Positions 48,344 to 57,604 are shown, counted from the first letter of the stretch. The stretch: DNA of 64,000 nucleotides from Thalassobium sp. R2A62 (GCF_000161835.1 NZ_GG697169.2:2546575-2610574); one strand, 5' to 3'. The notes: a model not told the origin generated them from the sequence alone. Program-made: numbers and translations.

Positions 48344-49630
48344 TTATTCTCCAGGGACCATTGTGGCAGGCATGATGGCCTGTGGGGTTTCCATAACTCG
48401 CGCAGACATCATGGCCGCGGCGAGAAAGAGCAGTGCTTCGAACGCAAAGACCGTACCAAAAGCGGGACCATCTGGTGCGAAATTGCGCGCGATATCGACA
48501 AGCACAGCGCCTGTTAGGCCGCCAAAGCCTGCGGCAATCGCTTGGGCTGCCCCCCATAGACCCATTCGTGTGCCTTCGCGTTGGCCGCGCCCTTCGGAAG
48601 CGAGCGCCATCATTGCTCCGATGGCGGCGACTGCAAACATCCCATTAAAGAAGCCGAGGGCCACGACAAGGTAAATAAAGTTCAGGGCGGTGTAGGCGAA
48701 ACCAGTCATGCAGATCAGTGTCAGCACCGCGCAAGAACCCAAGCAACCGACCATGACCCATGTTCGCAGTGCGCCGATTTTCAGGCCAGTGGCCATAATG
48801 CCGACGGTCAACATCCCGATGAACACGCCACCGTTTTGCGCACCGCTAAGGGTGGTGGATTGCCCCGGGGTAAAGCCAAAGACGAGGCCTGCGTAAGGTT
48901 CCAAGATCAGCTCTTGCATGAAGTAGGCGTTCATCGACAGAAATACGAAGATGGTGAAATTGCGGGTTTTTTCTTCGGCCCAAATCTCTTGCATGCCTTG
49001 GATGAACGGCGTGGGGGCTTCTGGCTTCATCGGGGTCACGCGGGATTCAATGCGGCCGATAGCGATGGTTGTAAGGAGCACTGCGATGGCAGCGATAACC
49101 GTGACGACGGTCATCAGGCGTTGGGGCGAGTAGGGGTCAAGGAATTGACCCGATAGCCCTGCGGTCACGGCGATCCCAAAGATCATCATCAGCCACGTGA
49201 TTGTCGCAGCCGCAGCGCGGCGGTTGGGGGCCGTTGCTGTGGCAAGCAGTGCCAGAAGCGACGTGCCTGATGCGCCGACACCGATGCCGATCAGCGCATA
49301 AGACGCGATTGATAGGATGATTGCGGCCATGAAGCTTTGCGCAAAGAGTGTGACGGCGAAAGCAGCGCCGATGCCGCCAGCAGCGAGGATCGACATGCCG
49401 CCAATGATCCAGCGTGTGCGATTGCCGCCTGTGTCAGAGGTATACCCCCAACGCGGGCGCGACAGCTGGATGCCGTAGTGAAGGCCGACCAACGCGCCAG
49501 GCAACAAGGCGGGCAACGCGAACTCGACAACCATCAAGCGGTTGAGCGTTGATGTGGTCAATACGACAACCGCGCCAAGAGCCATTTGTACCAACCCAAG
49601 ACGGGCAATTTGGCCCCATGATAAGTTCAT
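48344..49630 (-). CDS. BCD/PucC-family membrane protein (orf428, bch2)
   Basis: This 428-residue, 12-span protein belongs to the bacteriochlorophyll delivery (PucC/LhaA) branch of the major facilitator superfamily. It has the family start LSWGQIARLGLVQMALGAVVVLTTSTLNRLMVVE. Its length equals that of orf428 in Rhodobacter, which also lies between bchG and bchP. Members are thought to hand pigments to light-harvesting or enzyme complexes. It overlaps bchG by four bases and precedes bchP by one base. Confidence 0.92.
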   Translation of the reverse strand: MNLSWGQIARLGLVQMALGAVVVLTTSTLNRLMVVEFALPALLPGALVGLHYGIQLSRPRWGYTSDTGGNRTRWIIGGMSILAAGGIGAAFAVTLFAQSFMAAIILSIASYALIGIGVGASGTSLLALLATATAPNRRAAAATITWLMMIFGIAVTAGLSGQFLDPYSPQRLMTVVTVIAAIAVLLTTIAIGRIESRVTPMKPEAPTPFIQGMQEIWAEEKTRNFTIFVFLSMNAYFMQELILEPYAGLVFGFTPGQSTTLSGAQNGGVFIGMLTVGIMATGLKIGALRTWVMVGCLGSCAVLTLICMTGFAYTALNFIYLVVALGFFNGMFAVAAIGAMMALASEGRGQREGTRMGLWGAAQAIAAGFGGLTGAVLVDIARNFAPDGPAFGTVFAFEALLFLAAAMMSARVMETPQAIMPATMVPGE

Positions 49631-50526
49631 GAAATGCTCCTAAGTGCGAAGGCGGTGATCATCATGCCGCTGACATACATCGCGACGCCGGTGGCGTTGT
49701 ACCAAGGCGCGCGCGCTTTGGGGTCAGTCAGTAAAATGCTCATCGCACAAAATTGCGCGGCAATTAAAACGGTGATGGCTATCGCGAAGAGCGGCTTACC
49801 CCATACGACTAGCAAAGCTGCAACAACAACCTGCGGAACGGCCATAACCCAGCAAGCAGCGCGGGCTGCGCGTTCTGGCCCTAGGGTGACAGGCAAGGAA
49901 TTGACGCCCGTTTGGCGGTCGCCTTCCAGCGCCTTGAAGTCGTTCAGGGTCATGATGCCATGCGCGCCTGTGGCATACAGGGCCGCAATGGTGATGACAG
50001 GCCAGCTAGGTGAGCCAACGGATAAAACGGCAGCGCCCGTGAACCACGGCAAGCCTTCGTAGCAAAGGCCAACAAGCCCAGGCCCCCACCAACCGGACCG
50101 CTTCATTCGGATGGGTTCGGCTGAATAAGCCCATGCAGCCAATACACCAAAGATTGTGGCGCCAAAGCCCCAAGGGCCAAGTTGCGCGCCAACGATTAGC
50201 GACAGCGCGGACATGGCGAGTGCGATATATAGACCCCACTTGCCCGGAATGCGGCCAGACGGAATTGGCCGGTCGGGTTCGTTGATGGCATCAACGTGAC
50301 GGTCGCACCAATCATTGGCGGCTTGACTCATGCCGCAAACGATGGGGCCGGCAAGGATGATGCCCAAAATGATCAACGCCCAATGGCCGCTTAACGAAAC
50401 ACCAGAGGAGACAACGCCACACAGATACGCCCACATCGGCGGAAACCATGTGACAGGCTTGATCAGGCGCAACATCGCAGCTGGTTCAGGCCACCGGCGC
50501 AGGGTCGGAGCAGGAAAATCGGTCAT
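49627..50526 (-). CDS. bchG: Bacteriochlorophyll synthase (geranylgeranyl/phytyl transferase)
   Basis: BchG esterifies bacteriochlorophyllide a with geranylgeranyl diphosphate. The 299-residue UbiA-family membrane protein carries the prenyl-diphosphate Asp motifs NDWCDRHVDAINEPDRPIPSGR near 92-113 and NDFKALEGDRQTGVNSLPV near 215-233, and eight or so membrane segments. It is first in the leftward bchG-orf428-bchP-idi operon. It diverges from cycA across 153 bases that carry two PpsR-type sites. Confidence 0.97.
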   Translation of the reverse strand: MTDFPAPTLRRWPEPAAMLRLIKPVTWFPPMWAYLCGVVSSGVSLSGHWALIILGIILAGPIVCGMSQAANDWCDRHVDAINEPDRPIPSGRIPGKWGLYIALAMSALSLIVGAQLGPWGFGATIFGVLAAWAYSAEPIRMKRSGWWGPGLVGLCYEGLPWFTGAAVLSVGSPSWPVITIAALYATGAHGIMTLNDFKALEGDRQTGVNSLPVTLGPERAARAACWVMAVPQVVVAALLVVWGKPLFAIAITVLIAAQFCAMSILLTDPKARAPWYNATGVAMYVSGMMITAFALRSIS

Positions 50527-50528
50527 AG

Positions 50529-50546
50529 TGTAAGTTTAGCGTTACA
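50529..50546. promoter_or_regulatory. PpsR/CrtJ-type operator 1, bchG/cycA
   Basis: TGTAAGTTTAGCGTTACA is an exact TGT-N12-ACA match, only three bases upstream of the bchG start codon. Confidence 0.75.
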
Positions 50547-50563
50547 GTTGTAGACTCTTCAAG

Positions 50564-50581
50564 TGTAAAGTTGGATTGACA
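50564..50581. promoter_or_regulatory. PpsR/CrtJ-type operator 2, bchG/cycA
   Basis: TGTAAAGTTGGATTGACA is an exact TGT-N12-ACA match, 17 bases from operator 1 and 98 bases upstream of cycA. Confidence 0.75.
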
Positions 50582-50679
50582 TTTTGGTGATTCAAGCCAT
50601 GATTTGTCTTAATGCGAATGCATGACTTTACCTGTGAAGGAGTCGTGCTAGTTTAGTTATCGGAATGGGAGATTTTTGA

Positions 50680-51123
50680 ATGAAGAAAATGTTGGTTTCT
50701 AGTTTGAGCCTGTGTCTTCTGGCCGCTCCGGCGTTCGCCGATGGCCACGCTACGGGCGACGCTGAAGCAGGTGCTGCAGTGTTTAACCAGTGCAAAGCCT
50801 GTCACTCGATCGTTGATGACGAGGACAACGTCATTTTGCGCGGCGGCAAGAACGGCCCGAACCTTTATGGTGTCTACACGCGCACTGCGGGAACGCAGCC
50901 GGACTTTACAAAGTATGGCGATTCTCTAATTGCGACGGGTGAAGCCGGATTGGCTTGGAATGAAGAGGACTTTGTTGCTTATGTCGAAGATCCGCGGGCG
51001 TTCCTGCGCGAGTATCTGGATGACCGTCGTGCACGCTCGAACATGGCGTTCAAGCTGCGGAAAGAAGATGATCGCCGCGATGTCTGGGCGTACCTTGTTT
51101 CCGTCGGGCCAGCTGCCGAATAG
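50680..51123 (+). CDS. cycA: Cytochrome c2, periplasmic
   Basis: Cytochrome c2 carries electrons from the bc1 complex to the photo-oxidised reaction centre. The 147-residue precursor has a signal peptide (MKKMLVSSLSLCLLAAPAFA) and a haem site CKACHS near residues 39-44, so mature class I cytochrome c follows. The sixth ligand is probably the Met in SNMAFKL near residue 125, and the Lys/Arg-rich face fits RC docking. It lies between bchG and hemE inside the PGC, ends at a hairpin shared with hemE, and shares a PpsR-type control region with bchG. With no pufC here, it is the likely direct donor. Confidence 0.93.
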   Translation: MKKMLVSSLSLCLLAAPAFADGHATGDAEAGAAVFNQCKACHSIVDDEDNVILRGGKNGPNLYGVYTRTAGTQPDFTKYGDSLIATGEAGLAWNEEDFVAYVEDPRAFLREYLDDRRARSNMAFKLRKEDDRRDVWAYLVSVGPAAE

Positions 51124-51157
51124 TCTAGCGTCTTGATGCTTTTGCATAATGCGCGAC

Positions 51158-51190
51158 AAAGACCTGCCGATTGTGGCAGGTCTTTTGCGT
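51158..51190. terminator. Bidirectional terminator between cycA and hemE
   Basis: An 11-bp stem AAAGACCTGCC / GGCAGGTCTTT with a 6-base loop lies between the two stop codons. The stem's own A/T ends give a short T run on each strand, so it can end both converging transcripts. Confidence 0.75.
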
Positions 51191-51191
51191 T

Positions 51192-52226
51192 TTAGATGCC
51201 GCGCACGGTATCGATCATCAATTGGACATTTTCGGGATCGGCATCAGGGGTGATCCCGTGACCCAGATTAAAGATGTGCGGACCACCCGAAAAGGCATCT
51301 ACGATTTTGCGGGTCTCAGCCACAAGCGCATCACCCCCCGTCACCATATGCCGCGAAGCCAGATTGCCCTGTACGCAGCCGCCTGTTTGAACATTTTTCG
51401 CGGCCCAGTCAGCACTTACACCGTCATCAAGTGCGATACAATCAGCCCCAATTGCGGTGTGAAGATTGCCATATTTTTCGCCCGCACCACGCGGGAATGC
51501 GATGATTGGCACGTCGGGGTAGGCCGATTTCAGGGCGGATGTAATCTTGCGCATAGGCGCGATTGAATACTGCGCGAAGTCGTCGCCATGCAGTGAGCCC
51601 GCCCAGCTGTCGAATAGCTTGATCACTTCTGCGCCCGCTTCGATTTGCGCGCTAAGATAGACGATTGTAGCGTCAGTGATGATGTCAATTAGCCCATCAA
51701 AAACCAAACGGTTTTCATCCTTGAGCGCATGTGCCGGCCCTTGATCTGGTGTGCCTTGGCCCGCAATCATATAGGTCGCGACCGTCCAAGGGGAGCCTGC
51801 GAAACCGATCAATGTCGTCCCGACCGGAAGGGATTTGGACAGGATTTTGATCGTCTCGTAAATCGGTGAGAGGTGATCGTTTACATCAGCTGCAGGTTTC
51901 AAAGCGGCAAGCTGATCAGCGGTTGTGATGGTCGACAAACGCGGGCCTTCACCCGTGACGAACCATAGGTCGGCACCCAAAGCTTGCGGCAACAATAGGA
52001 TGTCTGCGAACAAAATTGCGGCATCAAACCCATAGCGGCGAATGGGCTGCAACGTCACCTCGGCCGCGAGTTCAGGGTTATAGCACAACGACAAAAAGTC
52101 CCCGGCTTGCGCGCGTGTGGCTTTGTATTCGGGCAGGTAACGGCCCGCTTGGCGCATCATCCAAATTGGCGGGACGGGCAAGGCTTCACCAGAAAGGGCA
52201 CGCAAGACAGTTTTCTGAATAGTCAT
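51192..52226 (-). CDS. hemE: Uroporphyrinogen decarboxylase
   Basis: HemE removes four acetate carboxyls from uroporphyrinogen III to form coproporphyrinogen III. From ATG 52226 ([14 protein letters not shown]) it has 344 residues; the extra 15 codons upstream lack homology. Family signatures are [16 protein letters not shown] near 19-34 and [17 protein letters not shown] near 134-150. It is divergently arranged with hemC, sharing a PpsR-type site, and ends 2-7 bases from the bidirectional terminator with cycA. Confidence 0.97.
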   Translation of the reverse strand: MTIQKTVLRALSGEALPVPPIWMMRQAGRYLPEYKATRAQAGDFLSLCYNPELAAEVTLQPIRRYGFDAAILFADILLLPQALGADLWFVTGEGPRLSTITTADQLAALKPAADVNDHLSPIYETIKILSKSLPVGTTLIGFAGSPWTVATYMIAGQGTPDQGPAHALKDENRLVFDGLIDIITDATIVYLSAQIEAGAEVIKLFDSWAGSLHGDDFAQYSIAPMRKITSALKSAYPDVPIIAFPRGAGEKYGNLHTAIGADCIALDDGVSADWAAKNVQTGGCVQGNLASRHMVTGGDALVAETRKIVDAFSGGPHIFNLGHGITPDADPENVQLMIDTVRGI

Positions 52227-52288
52227 CGCTGGTCTTCCTATGTTTGACCCATCATTTATGCACCGTAACATCGGACATACGCAACAGT

Positions 52289-52306
52289 TGTAAACATTAG
52301 TTTACA
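52289..52306. promoter_or_regulatory. PpsR/CrtJ-type operator, hemE/hemC
   Basis: TGTAAACATTAGTTTACA is an exact TGT-N12-ACA match and nearly a full palindrome, 62 bases from hemE and 16 bases upstream of hemC. It is the only such site I see in this gap. Confidence 0.78.
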
Positions 52307-52322
52307 CCTTTAGAACGGGTTT

Positions 52323-53273
52323 ATGACATATGACTTGCCCGTCCCGACAAAGCCTTTGAAAATTGGAACGCGTGGCTCGCCTTTGGCCCTTGCCCAAGCG
52401 CACGAGACCCGCGAGCGCTTGGCCGCTGCCTTTGATTTGCCGCATGAAGCGTTTGCCATTCAGGTCATCCAGACCACAGGCGACCGGATCATTGACCGCC
52501 CTCTCAAAGAGATTGGCGGTAAGGGGTTATTCACCCGCGAGATCGAACAGGCGATGCTGGACGGGTCCATCGATATCGCCGTGCATTCGATGAAGGATAT
52601 GCCGACTTTGCAGCCTGACGGGTTGCTGTTGGACACCTATCTGCCGCGTGAAGACGTGCGCGATGCGTTCATTGCATTGGACGGTGGGACGCTGGCCGAT
52701 CTGCCGGATGGTGGAGTTGTCGGTACATCTAGTTTGCGTAGGCAAGCGCAATTGAGATTGCGGCGACCCGACTTGCAGGTCGTCGAATTTCGCGGGAACT
52801 TGCAGACACGGTTAAGGAAGTTGGGTGACAAAGTCGCCGATGCTACCTTCCTTGCGATGGCTGGGTTGAATCGTTTGAAAATGGACGATGTGACGCGCAC
52901 TCCGATCGAAGTCGAGGAGATGCTGCCCGCTGTGGCGCAAGGCGCCATCGGGATTGAGCGGCGGGCGAATGATTTACGTGCTGCGGACATGCTTGCAGCG
53001 ATCCATGATAGGCTGACGGGGCAACGATTATCAGCAGAGCGCGCATTCCTACAAGCACTTGACGGATCATGTGAAACCCCGATTGCAGCGCTGGCAGAAT
53101 TAGACGGAACTTCGATGCGATTGCGTGGAGAAGTCTTGCGCCCCGATGGGTCAGAGGCGATTGGTGATGACGTGACCATATTGATCGAAGACGGCGCAGC
53201 TGCGGGGCAAGCTATGGCCGCGCGCCTGTTGGCAAATGCCGGAGAAGGGTTCTTTGACTGGCGTGTCAGTTAA
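52323..53273 (+). CDS. hemC: Porphobilinogen deaminase (hydroxymethylbilane synthase)
   Basis: HemC joins four porphobilinogens to hydroxymethylbilane. The 316-residue protein has LKIGTRGSPLALAQAHETRERL near the N-terminus, and the dipyrromethane-cofactor Cys in FLQALDGSCETPIAALAE near 241-258. KDMPTLQPDGL and GTSSLRRQAQLR are the substrate-binding blocks. The bciA start lies within the last codons of hemC, so the two are coupled. Confidence 0.97.
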   Translation: MTYDLPVPTKPLKIGTRGSPLALAQAHETRERLAAAFDLPHEAFAIQVIQTTGDRIIDRPLKEIGGKGLFTREIEQAMLDGSIDIAVHSMKDMPTLQPDGLLLDTYLPREDVRDAFIALDGGTLADLPDGGVVGTSSLRRQAQLRLRRPDLQVVEFRGNLQTRLRKLGDKVADATFLAMAGLNRLKMDDVTRTPIEVEEMLPAVAQGAIGIERRANDLRAADMLAAIHDRLTGQRLSAERAFLQALDGSCETPIAALAELDGTSMRLRGEVLRPDGSEAIGDDVTILIEDGAAAGQAMAARLLANAGEGFFDWRVS

Positions 53274-54174
53274 ACGAATTGCCCTATTTGGTGCAACTGG
53301 CACCGCGGGGCGGGGTGCGTTTAGGGCGCTGAAAGTTGCGGGTTATGATGTCACCTGCATCGGGCGCAGAGATGCGCAGATCATCGCGGATGTCACGCAA
53401 CCTTTAGAGATAGCTGAAAAGTTTGATGTTGTGGTGTCGTGTCTGGCGTCGCGATCCGGCAGCACGGATGATGCCTGGGCGATTGATCATCTAGCGCATT
53501 TGAACATTCTGGCGTGGGCCGAAGACACAGGTGTCGGGCAGTTCATTTTGTTGTCGGCTATCTGCGTGCAAAAACCAAAGCTTCCTTTTCAACAGGCCAA
53601 GCTTGCGTTCGAGGCCGCATTGACGCAATCGACGCTGACCTATTCCATTGTGCGTCCGACCGCGTTCTTTAAATCCTTATCAGGGCAGATCGACCGTGTG
53701 CGTCGCAGAAAACCGTTTCTGGTGTTTGGTGATGGCACATTGACGGCTTGCAAACCGATCAGTGATGATGATTTGGGACGGTTTATCGCGCAATGCGTCG
53801 ATGACCTTACTCTGCACAATCAAGTGTTGCCGATTGGCGGACCAGGGGATGCGATCACGCCGCTGGATCAGGCGGCGGCCTTGTCAGCGTTTCTTGGCCA
53901 GCCCATTAGAATAAAACGTGTTCCTGTCGCGATGATGCGCATAATTTATCATGGACTGCGCATCGCTGGATTTGTCAGCTCTAAGGCCGCAGCCAAGGCC
54001 GACCTTGCCCGCATCGGCCATTACTATGCAACAGAGTCAATGCTGGTTTGGGACGGGGCACGCTACGATGCAGATGTGACCCCATCGACGGGGACGGAGA
54101 CCCTGTTCGATTATTACGCGCAGGTGATCGCCGACGATACGTCTGTGCAACGCGGCGATCATAGCGTTTTTTAG
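53254..54174 (+). CDS. bciA: Divinyl (proto)chlorophyllide 8-vinyl reductase, BciA type
   Basis: BciA reduces the C8 vinyl group of divinyl chlorophyllide with NADPH. The protein is a short-chain/NmrA-like NAD(P)-binding enzyme with [24 protein letters not shown] at its start. [32 protein letters not shown] and [12 protein letters not shown] are conserved in alphaproteobacterial BciA as I recall them. The start is not certain: TTG 53254 has GAGAAGGG four bases before it, GTG 53263 is three codons later, and ATG 53236 is upstream. All lie inside hemC. The gene converges on hemA with interlocked stops. Confidence 0.85.
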   Translation: MTGVSVKRIALFGATGTAGRGAFRALKVAGYDVTCIGRRDAQIIADVTQPLEIAEKFDVVVSCLASRSGSTDDAWAIDHLAHLNILAWAEDTGVGQFILLSAICVQKPKLPFQQAKLAFEAALTQSTLTYSIVRPTAFFKSLSGQIDRVRRRKPFLVFGDGTLTACKPISDDDLGRFIAQCVDDLTLHNQVLPIGGPGDAITPLDQAAALSAFLGQPIRIKRVPVAMMRIIYHGLRIAGFVSSKAAAKADLARIGHYYATESMLVWDGARYDADVTPSTGTETLFDYYAQVIADDTSVQRGDHSVF

Positions 54175-55385
54175 GCGACTGCGTGGGCAATGGCGCATTG
54201 CTTCCAAAGGGAAGTCAATGCTGCGACAAGGTGGTCAATGTCGGCGTCCTTGTGCAATGGGGACGGGGTAAAGCGCAAACGCTCTGTCCCTTTTGGCACT
54301 GTGGGGTAGTTGATGGGTTGAACGTAAATGCCCCATTCGTTCATCAAGAAATCTGCCAGCATCTTTGTTTTTACCGGATCTTTGATCATCACCGGCACGA
54401 TGTGGCTTGCGTTTGCCAGATGCGGAATGCCCGCGCGGTCAAGACCAGCGCGCAGTTTTGCGACTTGGGCTTGATGTTGCGTCCGCTCTGCCGTCGATTG
54501 CTTCAGGTGCATGATCGATGCGCGCGCGGCAGCAGCGACTGCAGGCGGTAGCGCCGTGGTGAAGATAAAGCCTGATGCAAAACTACGGATGAAATCACAC
54601 AAGGCCGTCGATCCGGTGATATATCCGCCGACAACGCCAAATGCCTTGCCAAGCGTGCCTTCGATCAGCGTGATACGGTCCATCAGGCCTTCGCGCTCAG
54701 CGACGCCGCCGCCACGTGGACCGTAAAGACCAACCGCGTGAACTTCGTCCAGATATGTCATCGCGCCGTACTTTTCAGCGACCTCGACAATCTCGCGAAT
54801 GGGGGCAATGTCTCCATCCATCGAATAGACGGATTCGAACGCGACAATTTTGGGCGCGTTGGCGGGCAGGGCCGCCAGTTTTGCCTCTAGGTCGGCCACG
54901 TCGTTGTGGTTCCAGATGACTTTTTGCGCGCGGCTGTGACGAATACCTTCGATCATTGACGCGTGGTTGCCTGAGTCGCTCAGGATAACACATCCCTCAA
55001 GACGGCTACCCAAAGTACTGAGAGCGGCCCAGTTTGACACGTAACCGGAGGTGAAAAGCAATGCCGCTTCTTTGCCGTGCAGGTCCGCCAATTCGCGCTC
55101 CAACAACAGGTGGTCATGGTTCGTACCAGAAATATTGCGCGTGCCACCAGCCCCAGTGCCTGTGCGCTGGACAGCTTCGCACATTGCTTCGATGACCAGT
55201 GGGTTTTGACCCATGCCAAGGTAGTCGTTTGAACACCAGACGGTAACATCGCGGACTTCGCCATCTTGGTGATTGGCCGCGTGTGGGAACTTGCCGCACT
55301 TGCGCTCTAGCTCTGCAAAGTAACGGTAGTTGCCTTCTTCCTTGAGCGCATCAAGTTGGTTTTGAAAAAGCGTATCAAAGTTCAT
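54171..55385 (-). CDS. hemA: 5-aminolevulinate synthase
   Basis: HemA condenses glycine and succinyl-CoA to 5-aminolevulinate (C4 pathway), the first committed step for haem and bacteriochlorophyll. The 404-residue PLP enzyme has [12 protein letters not shown] near 53, [15 protein letters not shown] near 186, [16 protein letters not shown] near 215 and the PLP Lys in [17 protein letters not shown] near 247. It overlaps puhE by 11 bases and ends the leftward operon; its TAA interlocks with the bciA TAG. Confidence 0.97.
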   Translation of the reverse strand: MNFDTLFQNQLDALKEEGNYRYFAELERKCGKFPHAANHQDGEVRDVTVWCSNDYLGMGQNPLVIEAMCEAVQRTGTGAGGTRNISGTNHDHLLLERELADLHGKEAALLFTSGYVSNWAALSTLGSRLEGCVILSDSGNHASMIEGIRHSRAQKVIWNHNDVADLEAKLAALPANAPKIVAFESVYSMDGDIAPIREIVEVAEKYGAMTYLDEVHAVGLYGPRGGGVAEREGLMDRITLIEGTLGKAFGVVGGYITGSTALCDFIRSFASGFIFTTALPPAVAAAARASIMHLKQSTAERTQHQAQVAKLRAGLDRAGIPHLANASHIVPVMIKDPVKTKMLADFLMNEWGIYVQPINYPTVPKGTERLRFTPSPLHKDADIDHLVAALTSLWKQCAIAHAVA

Positions 55386-56181
55386 GGGACTGTCCTGTCT
55401 TATGGGTCGTTGGCAGCGCGGGTAGCATCCAGCGCCAAAGTTTCGCGTCTGGCAATGGAATGATCATCAGCCAGTGTTCAATGGTAGCCAGCGCTGACAA
55501 TGCCAGCAGAAGCGTGAAGCCCACCGTTTGTGCGCCGGCATCCGCAGACATCAGACGTTCTGCAAAGTAAGCAGTGGCGAGGCTCAGGAGGGTGACGCCG
55601 ATGACAAATGCGACGGTCACATTGCCTTGGCGGAAATAGCTTTTAAGGTGCTGCAAAGGGCGCGGCACAAATTCGGTATTGATCCGTGGCACGCCGAAGA
55701 ACAAATTCAGCTTCGCTGAGATCCGCGCTGCGAACAACAATAAGTAAGCCCAAAAGCCAAAGGTGTTTTCGGCGCCTGTCGTCGCAACGGTGACGATCAG
55801 TAAGCCGCCGAGCAGTAGCAATTCGTGGTAGGATAATGTGTTCCATGCGCGAACGAACCGGCCCCAACCATTGAGCGTTTCAGGGCAGGGGCGGCGCTCT
55901 GGTCCGGTGATGACGCCGGATAGAAACGCAAGTTCGATCCAGCCCCAAACCATCAATACTGAAAAGAATGCAAAGTAGACATTCCCGACTGTCAGCGTTG
56001 TCGCTGACAGAACCAACCCCAAGATGCCAAGCGCGAATAGCGGAGTGCCAAAGACCACAGATCGCCCGTGAGCCGTGGCCCCACCGCCATCCGCGCGACG
56101 CACGATCAGTAAAATGATCCCGGTGAAGAACCACCAAGAAAAAATTGCGATCGCTGCGGCTATCCAAGCGGATGAAAGCAT
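55375..56181 (-). CDS. puhE: Putative photosynthetic complex assembly protein PuhE
   Basis: This 268-residue membrane protein has about seven hydrophobic segments. The family (DUF3623) appears as [33 protein letters not shown] and [26 protein letters not shown], with the start [21 protein letters not shown]. PuhE affects reaction-centre/LH1 assembly or pigment supply in Rhodobacter capsulatus; its mechanism is unknown. It overlaps acsF by one base and hemA by 11. Confidence 0.93.
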   Translation of the reverse strand: MLSSAWIAAAIAIFSWWFFTGIILLIVRRADGGGATAHGRSVVFGTPLFALGILGLVLSATTLTVGNVYFAFFSVLMVWGWIELAFLSGVITGPERRPCPETLNGWGRFVRAWNTLSYHELLLLGGLLIVTVATTGAENTFGFWAYLLLFAARISAKLNLFFGVPRINTEFVPRPLQHLKSYFRQGNVTVAFVIGVTLLSLATAYFAERLMSADAGAQTVGFTLLLALSALATIEHWLMIIPLPDAKLWRWMLPALPTTHKTGQSHEL

Positions 56182-57311
56182 TAGTATGCGGGCTCCAATC
56201 GTGGGCTGTCGGGTACCGTGTGTTTGTGGCTCGGAATGGTAAAGACGGCGACGAACGCTGATGCGGCTTTTGCCATACCTGTCATCCGGCTGAAGAAACC
56301 ACCGATCCCCCCGCGTTCTTTGGCGGCTGCGATCTGACGAGAGGCGGCTTCCATCCGGTCAAGGTTCGGACGCCAGCGCGGGTGGTCGATGTCCAACGTG
56401 ATCGGGAACACTTGTTTGGTGATCTCAGACGTTTTGCGGAATACTTCTTGGCCGTACCACGTGACGTCAACACCAAGCGCTTTGTGGAACAAGGGGCGCT
56501 GATGGTCGCGGACCCACATGGTGGAATAAACGGCGGTAAGGAAGAACTTGATCCACATTTTGTTTGCCCACGTTTCGGTCAGTTTCGGATCTGTTTTGAG
56601 CAACAGTGCGAAAGCTTCGCCGTGGCTAAATTCGTCATTGCACCACTCTCGGAACCACAAAAAGATTGGGTGGAAGCGCAGTTCTGGGTTCTTTTCCAGA
56701 TGGCGATAGATTGTGATGTAACGCGCATAACCGATCTTCTCGGATAGATATGTTGCGTAATAAATGAACTTGGGGCGGAAGTAGGTGTACTTCTTCGCTT
56801 GGGTCAAAAACCCAAGGTTCACGCGGATGCCAGCTTCGCGCAGCGCATCGTTGATGAAGCCTGCGTGACGCGCTTCGTCACGGGCCATTAGCTGGAACAA
56901 TGTCGTGATGTCTTCGTTAGACCCACGGCGCTTCATCTCTTTATATAGAACACAGCCAGAGAATTCGGCGGTGCAGGACGAGATCAGGAAGTCGATGAAT
57001 TCTGCCTTCAGAGCAGGCTCCATCCCGTCCCAATCGACAGTGCCCCAATCGTCGTTCTTTTTGAAGTGGCCCTTGTTGGGGTCGGACTTCATCTGAGCGA
57101 TCAGTTTGTCCCAATCGGCACGCACTGGGGTGACGTCTATCGCGTCCATCTCGGCAAAATCAGTGGTGTAAAAGCGCGGCGTCAGCAGCGTGTTTTGCAT
57201 CGCAATCTCAGTCGCTTTTTCCGATGTCATCGGGCCATCATCCAGAGCGTCTTGTGCGGCAATCGCCTCTTCAGCGGTGGCAGCGAAGGCGGAGTGTGTT
57301 GGAACATTCAT
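56181..57311 (-). CDS. acsF: Aerobic Mg-protoporphyrin IX monomethyl ester cyclase
   Basis: AcsF uses O2 to build ring E of (bacterio)chlorophyll. The 376-residue diiron enzyme has the iron-binding patterns FSGCVLYKEMKRRG, ARDEARHAGFINDAL (ExxH) and WCNDEFSHGEAFALLL (ExxH). It starts MNVPTHSAFAATAEEAIAAQDALDDGPMTS. It lies after bciE with a four-base overlap. The oxygen-independent cyclase gene bchE is not in the window, which fits an aerobic lifestyle but does not exclude bchE elsewhere. Confidence 0.97.
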   Translation of the reverse strand: MNVPTHSAFAATAEEAIAAQDALDDGPMTSEKATEIAMQNTLLTPRFYTTDFAEMDAIDVTPVRADWDKLIAQMKSDPNKGHFKKNDDWGTVDWDGMEPALKAEFIDFLISSCTAEFSGCVLYKEMKRRGSNEDITTLFQLMARDEARHAGFINDALREAGIRVNLGFLTQAKKYTYFRPKFIYYATYLSEKIGYARYITIYRHLEKNPELRFHPIFLWFREWCNDEFSHGEAFALLLKTDPKLTETWANKMWIKFFLTAVYSTMWVRDHQRPLFHKALGVDVTWYGQEVFRKTSEITKQVFPITLDIDHPRWRPNLDRMEAASRQIAAAKERGGIGGFFSRMTGMAKAASAFVAVFTIPSHKHTVPDSPRLEPAY

Positions 57312-57604
57312 GACAAAACCTCCTCGGAAAACGAAAACTCACACAGTTCCATGAACTCGAAATCACCTGTCAGGCGGGTCCAGATTTGTTCGATTGTCGA
57401 CGCCCGAGTGATGGTCGCGGTGCGGTTCTCTTCGACCAATTCACCGTAGGGCGCCATGATCTCAGGACCGTGAACCTGCACGGTATCGCCCGGGTTTACG
57501 ACAGCCCCGTTGTTGAATTTGACATGCGCTGACAGCTCTTCGAAACGATGGCTAATCGTGACGGTGCATGGTGCCGTTTCTTTTGTTCTGGTAAAAAGTC
57601 CCAT
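57308..57604 (-). CDS. bciE: Small AcsF-partner protein, probable BciE
   Basis: This 98-residue soluble protein starts MGLFTRTKETAPCTVTISHRF and has beta-rich stretches (VQVHGPEIMAPYGELVEENRTATITRAS) and an acidic C-terminus. In Rhodobacter sphaeroides a small gene at this place, bciE, is needed for the activity of AcsF, as an extra cyclase subunit distinct from Ycf54. Position, size and four-base coupling to acsF support the call; I cannot align the sequences. It lies 26 bases after puhC. Confidence 0.7.
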   Translation of the reverse strand: MGLFTRTKETAPCTVTISHRFEELSAHVKFNNGAVVNPGDTVQVHGPEIMAPYGELVEENRTATITRASTIEQIWTRLTGDFEFMELCEFSFSEEVLS

